NCBI GenBank assembly: GCA_963965975.1
Contig: OZ014413.1
Span: 2,986,001-3,050,000 of the forward strand
Source: Xestospongia bergquistia
Taxonomy: Eukaryota; Porifera; Demospongiae; Haplosclerida; Petrosiidae
Length of the DNA stretch: 64,000 bases
Direction of reading: 5' to 3'
This document shows, in pieces, positions 35,815 to 48,713 of this stretch. The notes beneath the pieces were generated by a model that had not been told where the DNA came from, did not search any database, and saw only the letters and a list, made by a program, of their open reading frames with translations. A program made the position numbers and the translations under genes. Positions within the stretch are counted from its first letter, which is position 1. Every line of letters starts with the position of its first letter.

Positions 35815-36498
35815 GTATATAAATGGTATCAGTTGGGAATCCTGTGCAAGCTAAACTCTAAGAAGTTGGTTGTCATTTACAAGCTACTAGATGACTCCTC
35901 TTATAAAACAACAAAATGTTTGAGTTATGGTTGGATACCAACTCTTATGTTACCAGAAGACAAGTTATAGATACTTTGAGAAAAGGGGTCATTGAAGAAA
36001 ACACTATTGCTTGTGAGTAAAAGGAGACATTGGAAAAGGTTTACAACCCTAGCCCTGCTAGCGAGTTAAGTAATATTTATATATATATACACTCTCATAA
36101 AATAAATGGTGAGTTAACTATGTGTCATGTATTTATCATAGAAGCTGATTATCTTGGCACTGAAGCAAGTAATATACTTAGGTGTCATATTGATTCACTA
36201 TCACAGCATCTCATCAGCCATGTAAGTGTTCATCTGTTATTTAGTGAGAGATGTGTCATAGAAATGAAACATATATCTGATAAAATTATTACTTAATATG
36301 GTGAGTGGAGAGTTAAATCAAATACAGTTAATTTTTATTCAAGCATATACAGATGATATCATGACATATAGCAGTTGTCAAGAAATAGCAAGGACAAGTT
36401 ATAACAGTTATGAACATCTCACCACTGACATTTCGTGTTGCCATTATAGTACTCTACTCTCTTCGTTATCTTATCAGTGTTGTACAATAACTCCATAA
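35815..36498 (+). pseudogene. Death-domain gene fragment, unit 2, decayed
   Basis: Nearly identical to the unit 1 relic: the frames at 36030-36296 and 36298-36498 match those at 31557-31823 and 31825-32025 with a single residue change. The same frameshift before MFELWLDTN and the same stop before KVYNPSP are present. The two units therefore share an already dead fragment. Their near identity over more than 1 kb dates the duplication as recent or shows gene conversion. Confidence 0.6.
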
Positions 36499-37135
36499 AG
36501 AGAAAATAATCTTATTATTTATCAACTAATGATACTCATCCTTGTTGTAAAAGTTAACAGTAAAACAGTCAACAAAATATTAATAAAATTGTAAGAGATA
36601 CCTGCAATATTAATTTCACACACTTCGTTAAGTATAAAGGATATTTAAAGGGTTTAATCCTTACTATACTTTAATATTATTAAAAATAGTAACATGCAAT
36701 TTGTTATACTATTACTATTATAAGTAAGCTTGTGACCACATGTGGAGAAGACTGAATGTTAATACTTTATTAAAGGATTAATTCATAATTAATATGTACA
36801 TTTAATACTTTATCTCTCTCATAGGCTTATTAGTGACACACAATCCTACAATGAGATGTAATAAAAAGTTTTTAAAAGTTGTTGGTAATTATACATATAG
36901 AATAAACAAAATGATGGTTGGAAAAATTTGTATGTGGTACACCTTGTATTCCAAATGTATCTAACATACCTCAATATATATGATTATATTGTATCTTCAA
37001 TATAAATATTTTGTTGGCCATCTTTTACTTGCAGGCAACTAAACGCAATGTGTCAAATCATAGTCTAACAATTTCTTTGTGATTTATTCTGTATGCTTGT
37101 ATTAAACAAAATAAATTAATATAATATAAATATAA

Positions 37136-39769
37136 TCATTTCAGTTGAAATTCCGTTGGTTACGTGTGTATTACTTGTAAAAACTCTTGAGTCACTCTGT
37201 TCATCCATGTACGTCCAAAAGGGAGCCATTCTTCTATGAAACCAAGATGACCTCCATGAGGAGCTAACACAAAATCTGTATTGGAATTAGCTTCAAACTC
37301 ATCGATTGGGAAAACTAAAATATATGAGAAAGACAGACTTAATTTAATTATTTTATTATGAAACTGACTCTGTAATCAAATGGATCTTTCCTTGATTGCT
37401 GGCTTCCTCATAGTATTCCTTTATGCTACGGTAACCATATAAATAATACACTGGTTTGGTAACAAAGGTAAAGATCTCTTTAAGTGTTGAAGACTATCAA
37501 AAAAGAAAGAATATCAAGTCAAAGTATATAGCTGTATTCATGTTTAAAGATCAACATTGGACATTAGATTGAGCAAATTATTAAACATTTCTTTGGCGAT
37601 TCATACCACAAAAAGGATTATCCAAAATTAACATAAAAGTTAAATACTTTCACTGTAAACCTTGTTTAAATTACTAGGTTGCGTGATCATAAGTAAATCC
37701 TATAATGCATTATAATTATAATTATGTCCTAAATGTTTAACAATAATTAACGTAAATCTAACAATACCTGTTGATTTTAACAGACAACTTTAATTATAAC
37801 AAATTTTTATAGGTCTAGTGACTACTACATATATGGTTACAACTTCTTTACTATTGTATGCAATTAATTGATTTCTGATTGTCATTTCACATCATTAGAG
37901 GATTTGTGATGGAAAATTACATCAAAAGTTACATCATTGTTACTATTTTATGTCAATAATGTATTTTGATTGACAATTTATGTCTTCTCTACAACTCTAT
38001 AACAATGCTTGTTTACTTGATGGGAAATATATATCTGCTATAGCATAGCAATAATGTGTCTATGATGGTAAATTTATACTATTATTACAATAGTTTATCA
38101 AAGATTGAGTTTTTAATGGTAAATATACATCTGATTTACATTTAATTACCTTTGATTTATTATGTTGTAAAAACCAATTATAAATACCCATAAAATTTCC
38201 ATCATTTACACAACATATGTACATCTGAATGTATTTTCCATTGAAAATACATCAATAAACAAATAGTGGGTCTTGTGAATGACATTAACCAATAGTGAAA
38301 GTATTATAAAAAAACAGCAGTTGGAAATAAGTATCAATTTCCTGTGAATTAGACAATCTAAAAAGTGATGACTTTGTTGACTTAAGTGATGATACTGTGA
38401 TACATGTGTGATAACATGTAAAGGAAGATTGCATATATATATATATATATATATATATAATGTTTTAGATTTCTTTATAATCGCACATGGAAATGTTCAA
38501 CTGTATCATTGCAACTGTAATGTTACAAGCTATTATCCACAGTATACTTCTATGTGTGATAAAGCTTTTTCAATATGTACAATAGCAATAGGTAAATTAA
38601 CTTACTTTTCGTACTTTTTCTAGTTTACCTTTACAAAAATTAATGTCAGCATTACCACATCTGATAAGATTAGAATAATTCCTAAAGAAAATTGTAAATA
38701 TCTGTTAAAATCATATAAATACACAACTCAGTTTATTAACAAAAAGTGGACAGACAATTTAATGTGCTATTATAAGTTAGTTGTAGTTCTTACACTTCAC
38801 AATGCCTCATCATGTGACTTCTAAGAAGATTGTAATATAAAAAATTTCTAGCTTTATTATCTACTAGGGATACAGAGTTGTAGATATTCCATGGTGAGGA
38901 GAAAGTAGCTACTGCAAGTAGGCCACTATGTTCTTGAGTTTTAATCAGATGTTTAACAAGTAACGTACTATAGAAAAGAACTCATTGATAAGACTGTATA
39001 AAATTTGTTTGAATACCCTCCAATAGATAAGCCAATAGCAACAATAGAGACTTGTGGGAAGAATATATGGATATGTTCTATAACTGATTCAACATCATCA
39101 GAATTAACATATTGATATTTTAATGTCTATTAATGGCATGGTTTAAAATATAAAAATCATCCATTATTTATACCTTTAAAAGAACACCATCTTCTCCTCT
39201 GTAGTTCATAACTACTGGACAATAATTTTGATTTGCTCCATCATATACTATCCAATCAACATAGTTATCTTCCCTGTTTGCTTTAAAATGAAATGATCGT
39301 TATGAGAGCTGTTAACAAATTAATTGCTAACATACAAGAAAAGCCTGGTAATATTAACAATATTGGTGTGTCTTCATTAAAGTGACAGTTGTAATAGTCA
39401 GCATCATACCAATCCAAAGGTAGTTCCCCACCATCAGATGCAATAAAAATTTCCCTATAAGAAAAAAAATTTGAAAACAAAGTAAAACCAGGTAAAGTGT
39501 ACAAGACATTTCATTTAAAAATCTAAGCAGATAGACCGTTTATATTTTATTTTTAGTCTTCTTTGTATCAGAGGTCTAGCAATGGTCATGATATGTCCAT
39601 TGAAAGCCCACCATGTGCCCCAATATCTCTGTTGTAAGACAGAACAATTTTCCATTAAATGAGTACGAAAAGTTCCATGTTGACCAAACAGTTGAGGTCT
39701 ACAAACAACTCTTTTGAAGAAATAAAATGGAAAAAATACTGCAATTAGAAGGATAAAGATTGAGAACAT
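37136..39769 (-). pseudogene. ABHD1/3-type alpha/beta hydrolase, copy 3, broken by a 44-bp deletion
   Basis: Exons by homology: 39537-39769, 39336-39454, 39174-39280, 39017-39126, 38794-38967, 38606-38681, 37369-37493, 37136-37314. Exons 1 to 6 keep frame and the GLSIGG nucleophile. Exon 7 is 125 nt where copy 2 has 169: 44 bases, including the codons for the catalytic Asp (AIDDPLV), are missing. The frame then shifts, and the last exon stops at 37299-37301 after about 319 codons, before the catalytic His. The protein would be inactive. The rest is well preserved, so loss is recent, or the truncated form has another use. Confidence 0.8.
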
Positions 39770-40080
39770 AGTTAAAACTGATGATACCGTATGTAAGCGA
39801 ATTTAGCAACTGTATAAATGATATAACCGTTTGTGTTATTGCGTCGTTGGTCTCGGAGCAGCTAATGTTTTAATCGGCGACAAGGTCAAAATGACAACAA
39901 GTATACCTCCTTATTAACATGTCCGTATTCCTCTTCTATAAGTCATATATGGGCTTATTCCCACACTCTTCCTCTCTAGAAGAAATGAAATTTTCGCATG
40001 TATTTCTCTGATTTATAATTTTTGTGTTATAAAATGGTTGTAGATACCGTAATTGATACATCTATGATTTAATGCTATAT

Positions 40081-41465
40081 GTATTCTATGAAAGGAGGAA
40101 CCTTGAGCTTAATTCATGTATATGTAGACCATCAGGAAGTTGCCTCTTTACAGCTTCTCTACCCATGTACTCACTCTTGTTATATAGTCAGTAATTTACA
40201 TGAATTCTAGATTCTATAGTAGTCCACCCACAGCAACAATTGATTGGACTTTAGAGTGTGCATTTATTCTTAATCAGTCGAGATTGACACTCCTCTTTGC
40301 TGATCTATGATAAGGATCTAGCAAAGGTGACATTACAACTACAATTAATAATTATTATGAAAAGAAAAATCATAAAAGGAATCCATATATACACCAGCAT
40401 TCAACATTATCAATCACTTTAATACATACAGACTACAATTGAAGGTCAACAGTCTTTAAAAACAATATGACAACTAGAAAAATTAATATGTCATTTTAAC
40501 AACTAATTTCTACCTTACATGGATGGATTACTATAGAATATACTCACTGTATAATTTGTTGGTATGTTGTACTTTTAGAAAGCAAAAAATTATGTAGTGA
40601 GCAATTCATATGAACTCTAGATTCCACAGTAACCCACGAATGCAAGCTACAAATTAAATGTTAAAATAACATATTAATTTTTACAATGTATACAAATATA
40701 ACATAGTCCTACCTAGAGAACAAGCAAGAAAGAGCTTTTTTTACTTCATAAAAGCAAGATAACAGAGAGCTGACAGCATATATAGTCTTCATGCAGTCCA
40801 CATATAGACTAGTTCCCAGAATCTTGGTAGTGAAATCTAATTCATAGCCACATACGATTGTAATGAACCTCGCTGTGCGTGGGCGCAGAAATTTTGCAAA
40901 AATACTTTGGAACAGTCTTACTAACTTTTGGCAGTTATCTTTGTCGATACATTGAGCGTGAATTAAAAATACTATCATTATAGCTGTCATTGGAGAATCA
41001 CTAACTTTTACTAAGAAGTTGGAAAGTATTGGACCTTTTGTCAATTAGAGTGCAAAGTACCCAGTAGACGTACTAGACGGCATTCCCTTTTGATTGAAGA
41101 GAAATGCTGAGTCATCAATAATCATCTTGGGCATCACGTGAGATTTCTCTTGTCTGTATTCTATGGTATTGGTCACTTGAGGAGGCTAAAAAGAATAAAG
41201 AAAGTCTCTGGATAAGACCCCAGCGACACTTTAGTGCATTTCATTAATTTGGGTGTGGTTATTTTCAAGCTCCACCCAATATACTAGGAGTGATATATAG
41301 TTGAAGGTAGCCCTCACATTCCTAAACCACATCATAGATATTCTAAATGCCAGGAATGTTCAGCTAACTTCAACAGAGTGTGTCTTATCTCTTAAATGGC
41401 TACTATAAGAAATCCACGTTTCTAGAATATAAAAGAACCCAACATTTGATAAACATTGTGAACAT
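40081..41465. other. Spacer after hydrolase unit 3 with a transposon-like insertion
   Basis: No gene. A second copy of the dispersed sequence of 27880-28480 lies at about 40867-41250, with an extra segment around 41130-41215. The minus-strand open frame at 40709-41044 covers part of this repeat and has no protein homology that I recognise. Confidence 0.5.
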
Positions 41466-42263
41466 ATTCTAATTGGTAGTAAATGGGATCAGTTGGGAAT
41501 CCTGCTCAAGCTAAACTCTAAGAAGTTGGTTAACATTTACAAGCTACCAGATGAATCCTCTTAAAAAACAACAAAATGCTTAAGTTATTGTTGGATACCA
41601 ACCCTTATGCTACCAGAAGTCAAGTGATAGATGCTTTGAGGAAGAAAATCATTGAAGAAAACACTCATGAGTAAAAGGAGGCATTGGGAAAGGTTCACAA
41701 CCCTAGCCCTGCTAGTGAGTTAAGTAATAATATATAGATACACTGAAGCAAGTAAGGACTTGCTATACATCATTTTGAATCATTATCACAGCATCTGGGA
41801 AGCCTAATAGATAAAAACAACTCCGTTGTCTGCTATTCATCTTCAGATTGCAACAAGTTAAATGTGTTAGTTAGAGTACTGTCTAAATTTAAAGAGATGA
41901 AATATATATATGATAAAATTATCACTGAATATAGTGAGTTAAATAAAATACAGTTAATTCTTGTTTTGATAGGTCAAGCTTATACAGATGATACGATCAC
42001 AGCTAGCAGTGTCAAGAGATAGCGAAGAGAAGTCATAATAGTTGTGAAGATCTTACCAGTGATATTTTGCATTGCCATTATGTACTCTCTCTAAGTGTCT
42101 TTGTTATCCTATTGGGATTGTACAACAACTCTATGAAGAGAAAATGATCTTAAGGGTTACAATAAATATTATAAAGACTACTGTGGAAGCTCTTTCTGAG
42201 CAGAAAGACATCTTACTATTATCAAACGCCATGTGCTATGCTATACATATCAATTTACTTTAA
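41466..42263 (+). pseudogene. Death-domain gene fragment, unit 3, most diverged
   Basis: Homologous to the relics at 31345 and 35815 but with many substitutions and small deletions. Near 41578-41660 it still reads as LLLDTNPYATRSQVIDALR, and the following AENTHE/TAA break is in the same place. The end (42072-42263) gives an open frame with YPIGIVQQLYEEKMILRVT, a helical segment that the other two copies have lost. It shows that the relic once extended further. Confidence 0.5.
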
Positions 42264-42778
42264 CCTGGAAATGTTTGCTAATATATAAACTAACAATGTA
42301 CCATGTGCTAGGGCTATCCTAGCTAGCTAGCTATGATCAGTGTGTGGTTTAAAGCATTACTCTGATTTTAAATGATTTTTAATAATAGAGAGAATATTTT
42401 CTGAAGATACCATTACAAAAATAGAACCTAATGTAAGATCTAGTGAAGGTGAAGTAGATAATAAATATATAACAATTTTCATTCATTTAAAAAGCTTTTG
42501 TCATTTCAAATAAGGCAAAAGATTAATCTTTGTAGTATATTGTTGAAGCCATGAGAAACTATTTCAACTGGTTAGAACAGTTAAATTAACCAAACTGGTT
42601 AGTTCAGTTAAACTAATATCCTATCATGGTTTCAATTGAAGTTATGAACAAGAAATTATATTTTGGCTTCTGGTAGCTTTAATGTGTACTATCATGACAC
42701 AACAGTAATTATAATTAACCACAGAATTTTTTCAATTTGGAACTAATAACCAAATATTAAGGTCAAAGTTGTCATATA

Positions 42779-44828
42779 CACTATAAAAATCGCAGTGTGC
42801 TTTGCACACCTACTTTTTTACACACCTATGGTGTGCTAGTGTTAGGGCACACCGAGTATCAATTTTGGTGTGTTAAACACACTTTAGTTGTAACCATTTT
42901 ACTAAGTGTCAACAAGATGATATTTCAATGGAACAAAACAAAATTAGGATATGAAGTCAACTTGTAGTATGAAAGACAATAATAATCAGCAATATTTGTA
43001 ACATTGCATATAATGTAGTCAGGGTGATCTTTGGAAACTTGGTAAGAGTGAAAGTGAGTGTTAAAGCAATGTGTAGTAAGAATTTCACACACTAAATAAT
43101 AGTTATCAACGGGTTGTTCCCAGAATGTCTACTCCCAGAATCCCAATTACACCAAAGTTCTCCTGAAAAAATTTAAGTTGAAGATAATTTGTTTCAAGCC
43201 CAGAAAAAGGATTTGAGAGAGTTTCCGTGATTACTTCCATCAGTGAATCATTAACATCATTTGAAATTTGGATACAATACTCTTCTAACACTTGAAGAAG
43301 CATTTTTCTCAAATTATAAACTTTTCTTTCCAATAGTTCATTAACATCACCAATATGATGCTCCAAGTGGACCTGTGAAATTTTATACATGACTTTGGAT
43401 TTTAAAATAAACAATGCAGAATTCTTTTTGCCGTCCAAAGTAGTTGAAATGCATATACCAGTATTAGAGTCATTTTGTTGAAAAATTTCTTCAGCGTTCA
43501 TGACATCTTGATCAACTATTTTATTACTATTCAATGATGGAATTCTTACAGTAGTTTCAAGTACCTCTCTGTGTTTTCTATAGGCGTGTTTTTTAAATGA
43601 AAAAAAGTTTGAGTATGTCCTTGTGCAACCATGAATTCCACAAACAGTGAAAAAGTTTGGCTCCCATGAATCGACAGCAGCCGTATGACGCAGCACTCTT
43701 TCTAATAAAGGTGAGGCAAACTCATTATAGAGCCAGCAGATTGCCATTACCACGTCAGTTAACCACCCCTTTTTTAATTAACAGCTAACCACAAAACACG
43801 TGCAAATAATTGAAATGTAGTTATACGTTTTTTCTTCTGTTTATGAAGGCTTTGCGAAGTGTTTTGGTTTGTTATCTTGAACACAAGAAAGTGATCAGAC
43901 TGCCACCACAATATGGACTTCAGGACTTAACTTACTTAAGTTAAAAAGATTTTCAATACCATGGCTGTAAAGGTATTGTATATGCAGTGTATTGAATATC
44001 TATATGTATATGCAGATAATATCGGGACTGCATTAATGTTATTAGCTTATATATTACCAGATGTCCAATCATCGCCAAATTCTGAAAAATTTTATACTTT
44101 ACTAAAGTAAGCTATATTAACTTAAAGTGTATAATTTCAGTGAATCTGTATTCCTTAGAATGCTACCAATATTGACAAAATTGCCAAAAATAATAAGTTT
44201 TTTCAACCCTAGTTTGAGTAATTGGAGATCCAGTTGGCTTCTCTCAACCTTTTTTAGTGACAGACTGTAAAGTTCTTTTTGAGGTTAACATAGATAGCAT
44301 TCTAATTACTTTGATGGCAGCTTTTTTCGTCTTCAATATATATTTGTTATCCTCCGGGATGCAAGAACTATTATTCATTTTTGGAAGTTGTCATTCTCAA
44401 TTATCCAATTGGTAAGGCATCACCTTCAGTTCAACATTTGTACTCAACATTAAGTAATTGACTTTTCTTTTTTCAAATTTGTACTCAACATTAATTAATT
44501 GAGTTTTCTTTTTCATATTTGTACTCAACATTATTAAGTATAGACTTTTTTTTCAAATAGTTATACATTTATACTCAAATATACCACTCCTGTCGCGGTG
44601 TTTAAAGTGTGCAGTTAATTTTAGCAGTGTAACACCTATAATGAGAAGTGTGTTGCACACAAAAATTTAATTGTGCTAGTCACCTTTAGAAGAGTGTGCT
44701 AGGAGGTGTGTTAAGAGGTGTGTAGGTCACACCTTGTATGAGAAGTGTGTTGTGCACACATAATGAGGTGTGTGTATTGGTACAACAATGGCACACCTGT
44801 GATATACACACTGCCGTTTTTACAGTGT
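42779..44828. mobile_element. CACTA-like DNA element, about 2.05 kb
   Basis: The left end CACTATAAAAATCGCAGTGT and the right end, read inward, CACTGTAAAAACGGCAGTGT match at 17 of 20 positions. Both ends are followed by dense subterminal GTGTG/CACACC repeats (42790-42890 and 44600-44815), as in CACTA/EnSpm elements. A TA dinucleotide flanks both ends, consistent with a short target duplication. It carries a zinc-finger ORF but no transposase, so it is non-autonomous. A few poly(T)-bracketed repeats of tttgtactcaacatta lie at about 44440-44545. Confidence 0.65.
43106..43747 (-). CDS. C2H2 zinc-finger protein carried by the CACTA-like element
   Basis: A single-exon frame of 213 codons from ATG 43747 to TGA 43106. 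Residues ~36-58 form one C2H2 finger: CGIHGCTRTYSNFFSF followed by KKHAYRKH (Cys-x4-Cys, His-x4-His). The rest is helical, with ELLERKVYNLRKML and NPFSGLETNYLQLKFF. I recall longer proteins with this CGIxGC finger and the same downstream motifs as passengers of repetitive elements in fishes, cnidarians and sponges. This one ends early (ILGVDILGTTR), so it is probably C-terminally truncated. It may bind the element or host DNA, but the function is unknown. Its position between the inverted repeats ties it to the transposon. Confidence 0.6.
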   Translation of the reverse strand: MAICWLYNEFASPLLERVLRHTAAVDSWEPNFFTVCGIHGCTRTYSNFFSFKKHAYRKHREVLETTVRIPSLNSNKIVDQDVMNAEEIFQQNDSNTGICISTTLDGKKNSALFILKSKVMYKISQVHLEHHIGDVNELLERKVYNLRKMLLQVLEEYCIQISNDVNDSLMEVITETLSNPFSGLETNYLQLKFFQENFGVIGILGVDILGTTR

Positions 44829-44829
44829 A

Positions 44830-47700
44830 CAAAACTACCAAATCAGTTTTTTTGGGATATTTTGAAAATCATTAGCTCTTATTTCCTAAAGCAAAAAATA
44901 AAACCAATAAATACAAGATAAATAGTCTTAACTTAAGTAAAAATAACATCAAATGTATTTGTTACTTTGCCTTTAATCACACGTAAGATAGGGACATATG
45001 GACAGTGAGTCCCTTTTAAATAGTCCTAAGATGACACAGTGATCATCTTTTTGGTATCTGTTAATGGACATACATGAGCATAACTCATGGCTTGAAGCTT
45101 CTCCTTTTAGCTTGCTTCCTTTTCAATACACACAATGCATTCCTTGCCAGTGTCAGTAACAAAATACTACGCACAAATAAATATATATTTAAGTGCTACA
45201 TTTTACCAAGAAACTACACTAACATAGGACTTTCAAAACAATGATAAGTTGTTTATGTCAATTTAGTAGTAGTTATGGTTTAAACTTGATTTGCATTTCC
45301 TTGATAATCTAACATGAGTGATTTATTTATCAACTAATGATGCACATCTTTAGTAGTAAAAGTTAACTGTAAAACAGTCAACAAAATATTAATATGTACC
45401 GTATCATTAATTTCACACTTTGCTAATTGTAAAGGATACTCGATCGGGTACCCCTACTACACCACAACCATACTAAATATAGTAATCCCTTATCATGCTA
45501 AAATATTTTAATGAAAGTCGTGGTTAAATGCTTAAAATAACTTCTCATCATATATACAGTGAGTGCATTGTAATATATACTTGTAACGGTATATATTTTA
45601 AAACTATTATACTTTAAAACAATGTGTTGTTTTTATCAATTGTTTATGTTCAACTTTATTTACAATTCCTTAATAATAAAATATATATTCAGTATTTAGT
45701 TGTCAACTAATGATACACATACTTGTAATAAAAATTAATAACTGTAAGTACTCAAAATGTTAATATAACATTGTAAGAGATACTGCATTATTACTATTTT
45801 ACTCAAACACATGGTTCAAAAATATACTGTCAAAAACATTAATAAAATTGTAAGAGATACTGCATCATTAATTTCACACTTGGCTAATTGTAAAGGTTAT
45901 TGTATCAGGTTTAAACCCTTACACCATACTAAATATAGTACATGCAATCATACTATACCATTTGAAGTGACATCATTGTTTCAAGGAGAAAGACACAATC
46001 TTAGTATTGTATTACTACTACAATTTTATTATTAAAAATACATTTTCTCTAGACCAATCAGCTCGTCGAAAGAAGAAAGAACTAGCTTAATAGCTGTGTT
46101 TTACCAAGAAACTATGTTATCTTAATTCATTAAGACTCACATTAATGCTTCCAGAGATAAACTGTATTATTATTAAATCAGAGAAGCGTCTATCTACCCT
46201 GATGACAGCCATCAAAGTACTACCTTGCCTATCTAACCATTCAATTGATCATTATTCATTGACTTTTTATCTCAACTAAGTAAGGAGATGATTATAGTCA
46301 ACAATTGATGTTATACTAGCAAAGTAGATTGATATATATAATGAACCTGTTTATGTCAATTTTAACATAGTCCACCTTATTAGAAACTACAAATTATGAA
46401 GTCATATACAAATGTGTAGCTATATATATGATAATCTGTTAGTAATTTTTACTAAAGCAATGTAAGCTTTGTTGTTGAAATAAAATCATGAACATGTATA
46501 AGTACATGTTGGCTATATATTTTGCTGTAAATTATTTGATTGTCAGCTAGTAAGCTATATTATTAAAATATATTTTAGCTTATTGTTCACCTAACAATAT
46601 CATATTAGATGTCATCATATATAAGATGAATCAATTATTCTATATACATAAAATTGTGTAAATGTGAAAAAATTATACAGTATAATAAGTTGTTTATGTC
46701 AATGTAGTAGTTATGTCTTAAATTTAATTTGCATTTCCTTGTTAATTAAGTATATCAGTGATTTATTGTGAACTAATGATGCACAACATTAGTAGTAAAA
46801 GTTAATGGCCAGCATTCTAAAAAATGTTAATAAAGTTGTAAGACATATCTGTATCATTAGTTTCACACTTTGCTAAAAATAAGGGATATTCCATTAGGTT
46901 TACACCCTCACTACGTTTTAACAATACTAAATATAGAAACATGCAATCATGTTACACTATGTGATGAAACTCATGGCTACTTACTTAGAAAAATGCAAAT
47001 CAATATACTACTTGAATAATGTTACAGGAAATAAAAAATAATACAATGTAAAAATCTAATGTCTATGTTTAGTGGCTCCAATGTAATACACAGTGACTAT
47101 TATAATTACATTTTTTTGCCTCCAAATTTTAAATATATGCTTTTTGATTCATTCTATTATCTATTTATTTATTCATCATCCTATCAAGTAATCTAACATC
47201 AATATTTTATACTATGTTTTAATTAATATTGATAATTCGCTATACAGTCATCAGTCAGCTGAAAAAGACTTTCAATATTTCTGTTAGTAATGCTGAACAA
47301 TTATTTAAAAGGAGAAATGAGAAACAGTTGTTTGTACAGACATACAAATTAATTGATGTCATTAATAAATTGCAAATGTTTGGTGGTATTGTAATACTTT
47401 AGTTAATTGTAACCTTAAAAATAACGGTACTTCATGTCATAATTATAAGATGAATACATTATATACTATATAAATGTAACTGTGCACATGTAATAACAAC
47501 TTTACTACTTTAAAACAATATTTTGTTTTTAGCATGTGGTCACCTTGATTTGCATTTCCTTGATAATCAAATATCAGCGATTTATTTATAAACTAATGAT
47601 GCACAACTTTAGTAGTAAAGGTTAAATGTAAACAGTCTAAGAGTATTAATTAAGTTGTAAGAGAACGATATCTGTAACATTAATTTTACTCTGAAGGAGG
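44830..47700. other. Spacer dominated by the dispersed 300-bp repeats
   Basis: Copies at about 45280-45510, 45640-45970, 46700-46960 and 47510-47690. No convincing coding exon. The frame at 45811-46035 lies inside a repeat copy. Confidence 0.6.
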
Positions 47701-47713
47701 GGCTACAAGACAC

Positions 47714-47723
47714 TATATAAATA
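47714..47723 (+). promoter_or_regulatory. TATA box of the Cys-rich surface protein gene
   Basis: TATATAAATA, 171 bases upstream of the ATG at 47895 and directly after the end of a dispersed repeat copy. Transcription would be expected to start near 47745, giving a 5' UTR of about 150 bases. It is one of the few clear core promoters in this window. Confidence 0.55.
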
Positions 47724-47894
47724 AGCCGTTTGTCTGTGATAATACTGTAGTCGACATTGGCAAACTAGTCCCTCTGAGGAGAAGATCATATTTTTCTACT
47801 CTTGAGTCCGTGTGGCCAAATATTTGTTAACATCATAAGAACAGTACAGAAATTATAACGTGTATATCGCAAAAAAGTTCGTCAATTGCCTTTA

Positions 47895-48713
47895 ATGATG
47901 CAGAAAATCATTTCTTTTCTACTAATATTTTGCTTAATTGCTGTTGTCAATAGCCAAAATTGCAGCAACATATTGTCAAATAACAATTGTCGTCAAGAGT
48001 TTATTAATTTCGTAGACGATGTTTACCTCGAAACAATCCCTACTAATATCAATTACGCTCAATTGAACCAGAAAATATCTTCCTACTGTTCTAGTACATG
48101 TAAGAATACTGCAGTTCAATATTTACAATGTGAAAAAGATACTAACGGCCTTTCTTTTATCAATAACGGTTTGTGTGCAAAGATCAATCAGGATTACTGC
48201 TTAGTCCATCACGTACGTGGAACAATTGCACAAACGATACCTCCAGTAAAAACTTTGGACTCACCATCAATCTGTCCTTCCCAGAACATTAGTGGTACGA
48301 TAATTTTAACTTGTACGACTGGAGATAGTTGCCATCAAAAGTTGCAAAGTGGTGCTGATTACTTGATGTGTTGTGCTGGTCCTTTTTTTAATTATTTTTA
48401 TGAACTAAGTGATTCGTGTAACATCACCGCTAGCGTTCCCTGTTTACCAGTAACAGTCTTTCCTACGTTTTCTTCAACTAAAGCAGGTGGAGATACCACT
48501 GGAAAAGCTACTCCCACTAAACCAGTTGGAGGAGTTACTCCCACTAAACCAGTTGGAGGAGTTACTCCCACTAAACCAGTTGGAGGAGTCACTACAGTTG
48601 GTAGAGTCGCTCCCACTAAAACAGTTACTCCCTCTGGAGCAATTGGTGGTGATAGCTCCCTCTTGGTCCTGATCACAGTAATCATGATTCATGTTATAGT
48701 CATGTTATACTGA
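47895..48713 (+). CDS. Secreted or GPI-anchored Cys-rich protein with TPTKPVG repeats
   Basis: A single-exon gene of 272 codons. The start is the ATG at 47895 (a second ATG follows directly). Residues 1-20 are a signal peptide (MMQKIISFLLIFCLIAVVNS). Residues ~21-190 contain about 16 cysteines (NCSNILSNNNCRQEF, SSTCKN, LQCEKD, GLCAKIN, YCLVHHVRG, SCHQKLQ, LMCCAG), implying a disulfide-bonded extracellular domain. Then come three copies of a nine-residue unit containing TPTKPVGG, likely an O-glycosylated stalk. The C-terminus DSSLLVLITVIMIHVIVMLY is hydrophobic with no tail, which fits a GPI signal or a terminal helix. I do not recognise the family. A broken paralogue lies at 62362. A TATA box and repeat copies flank it on both sides. 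Confidence 0.75.
   Translation: MMQKIISFLLIFCLIAVVNSQNCSNILSNNNCRQEFINFVDDVYLETIPTNINYAQLNQKISSYCSSTCKNTAVQYLQCEKDTNGLSFINNGLCAKINQDYCLVHHVRGTIAQTIPPVKTLDSPSICPSQNISGTIILTCTTGDSCHQKLQSGADYLMCCAGPFFNYFYELSDSCNITASVPCLPVTVFPTFSSTKAGGDTTGKATPTKPVGGVTPTKPVGGVTPTKPVGGVTTVGRVAPTKTVTPSGAIGGDSSLLVLITVIMIHVIVMLY
48507..48587 (+). repeat. 27-bp coding minisatellite, three exact units
   Basis: Units of 27 nt encoding a threonine/proline-rich nonapeptide, nearly identical at DNA level, with degenerate units on both sides. Length variation between individuals is likely. Confidence 0.85.

Larger units (their letters stand above)
28500..40080. repeat. Tandem segmental duplication, unit about 4.47 kb, three copies
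   Basis: Equivalent points: hydrolase stops at 28661, 32663 and 37136; aligned starts at 30776, 35297 and 39769; relic frames at 31557 and 36030. The spacing between units 2 and 3 is 4.47 kb. Units 1 and 2 are 4.0-4.5 kb apart because unit 1 introns differ in size. Intergenic parts of units 1 and 2 (31340-32640 and 35810-37130) are almost identical, more so than the hydrolase introns. This suggests a recent unequal crossover or conversion there. Confidence 0.85.

Noticed and set aside
40709..41044. Minus-strand 111-codon frame
   Set aside because: Lies in the dispersed sequence shared with 27880-28480; the other copy does not keep the frame.
48398..48692. Three further frames over the TPTKPVG repeat
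   Set aside because: The 27-bp repeat has no stops in several frames; only the sense frame has a signal peptide and matches the paralogue at 62362.
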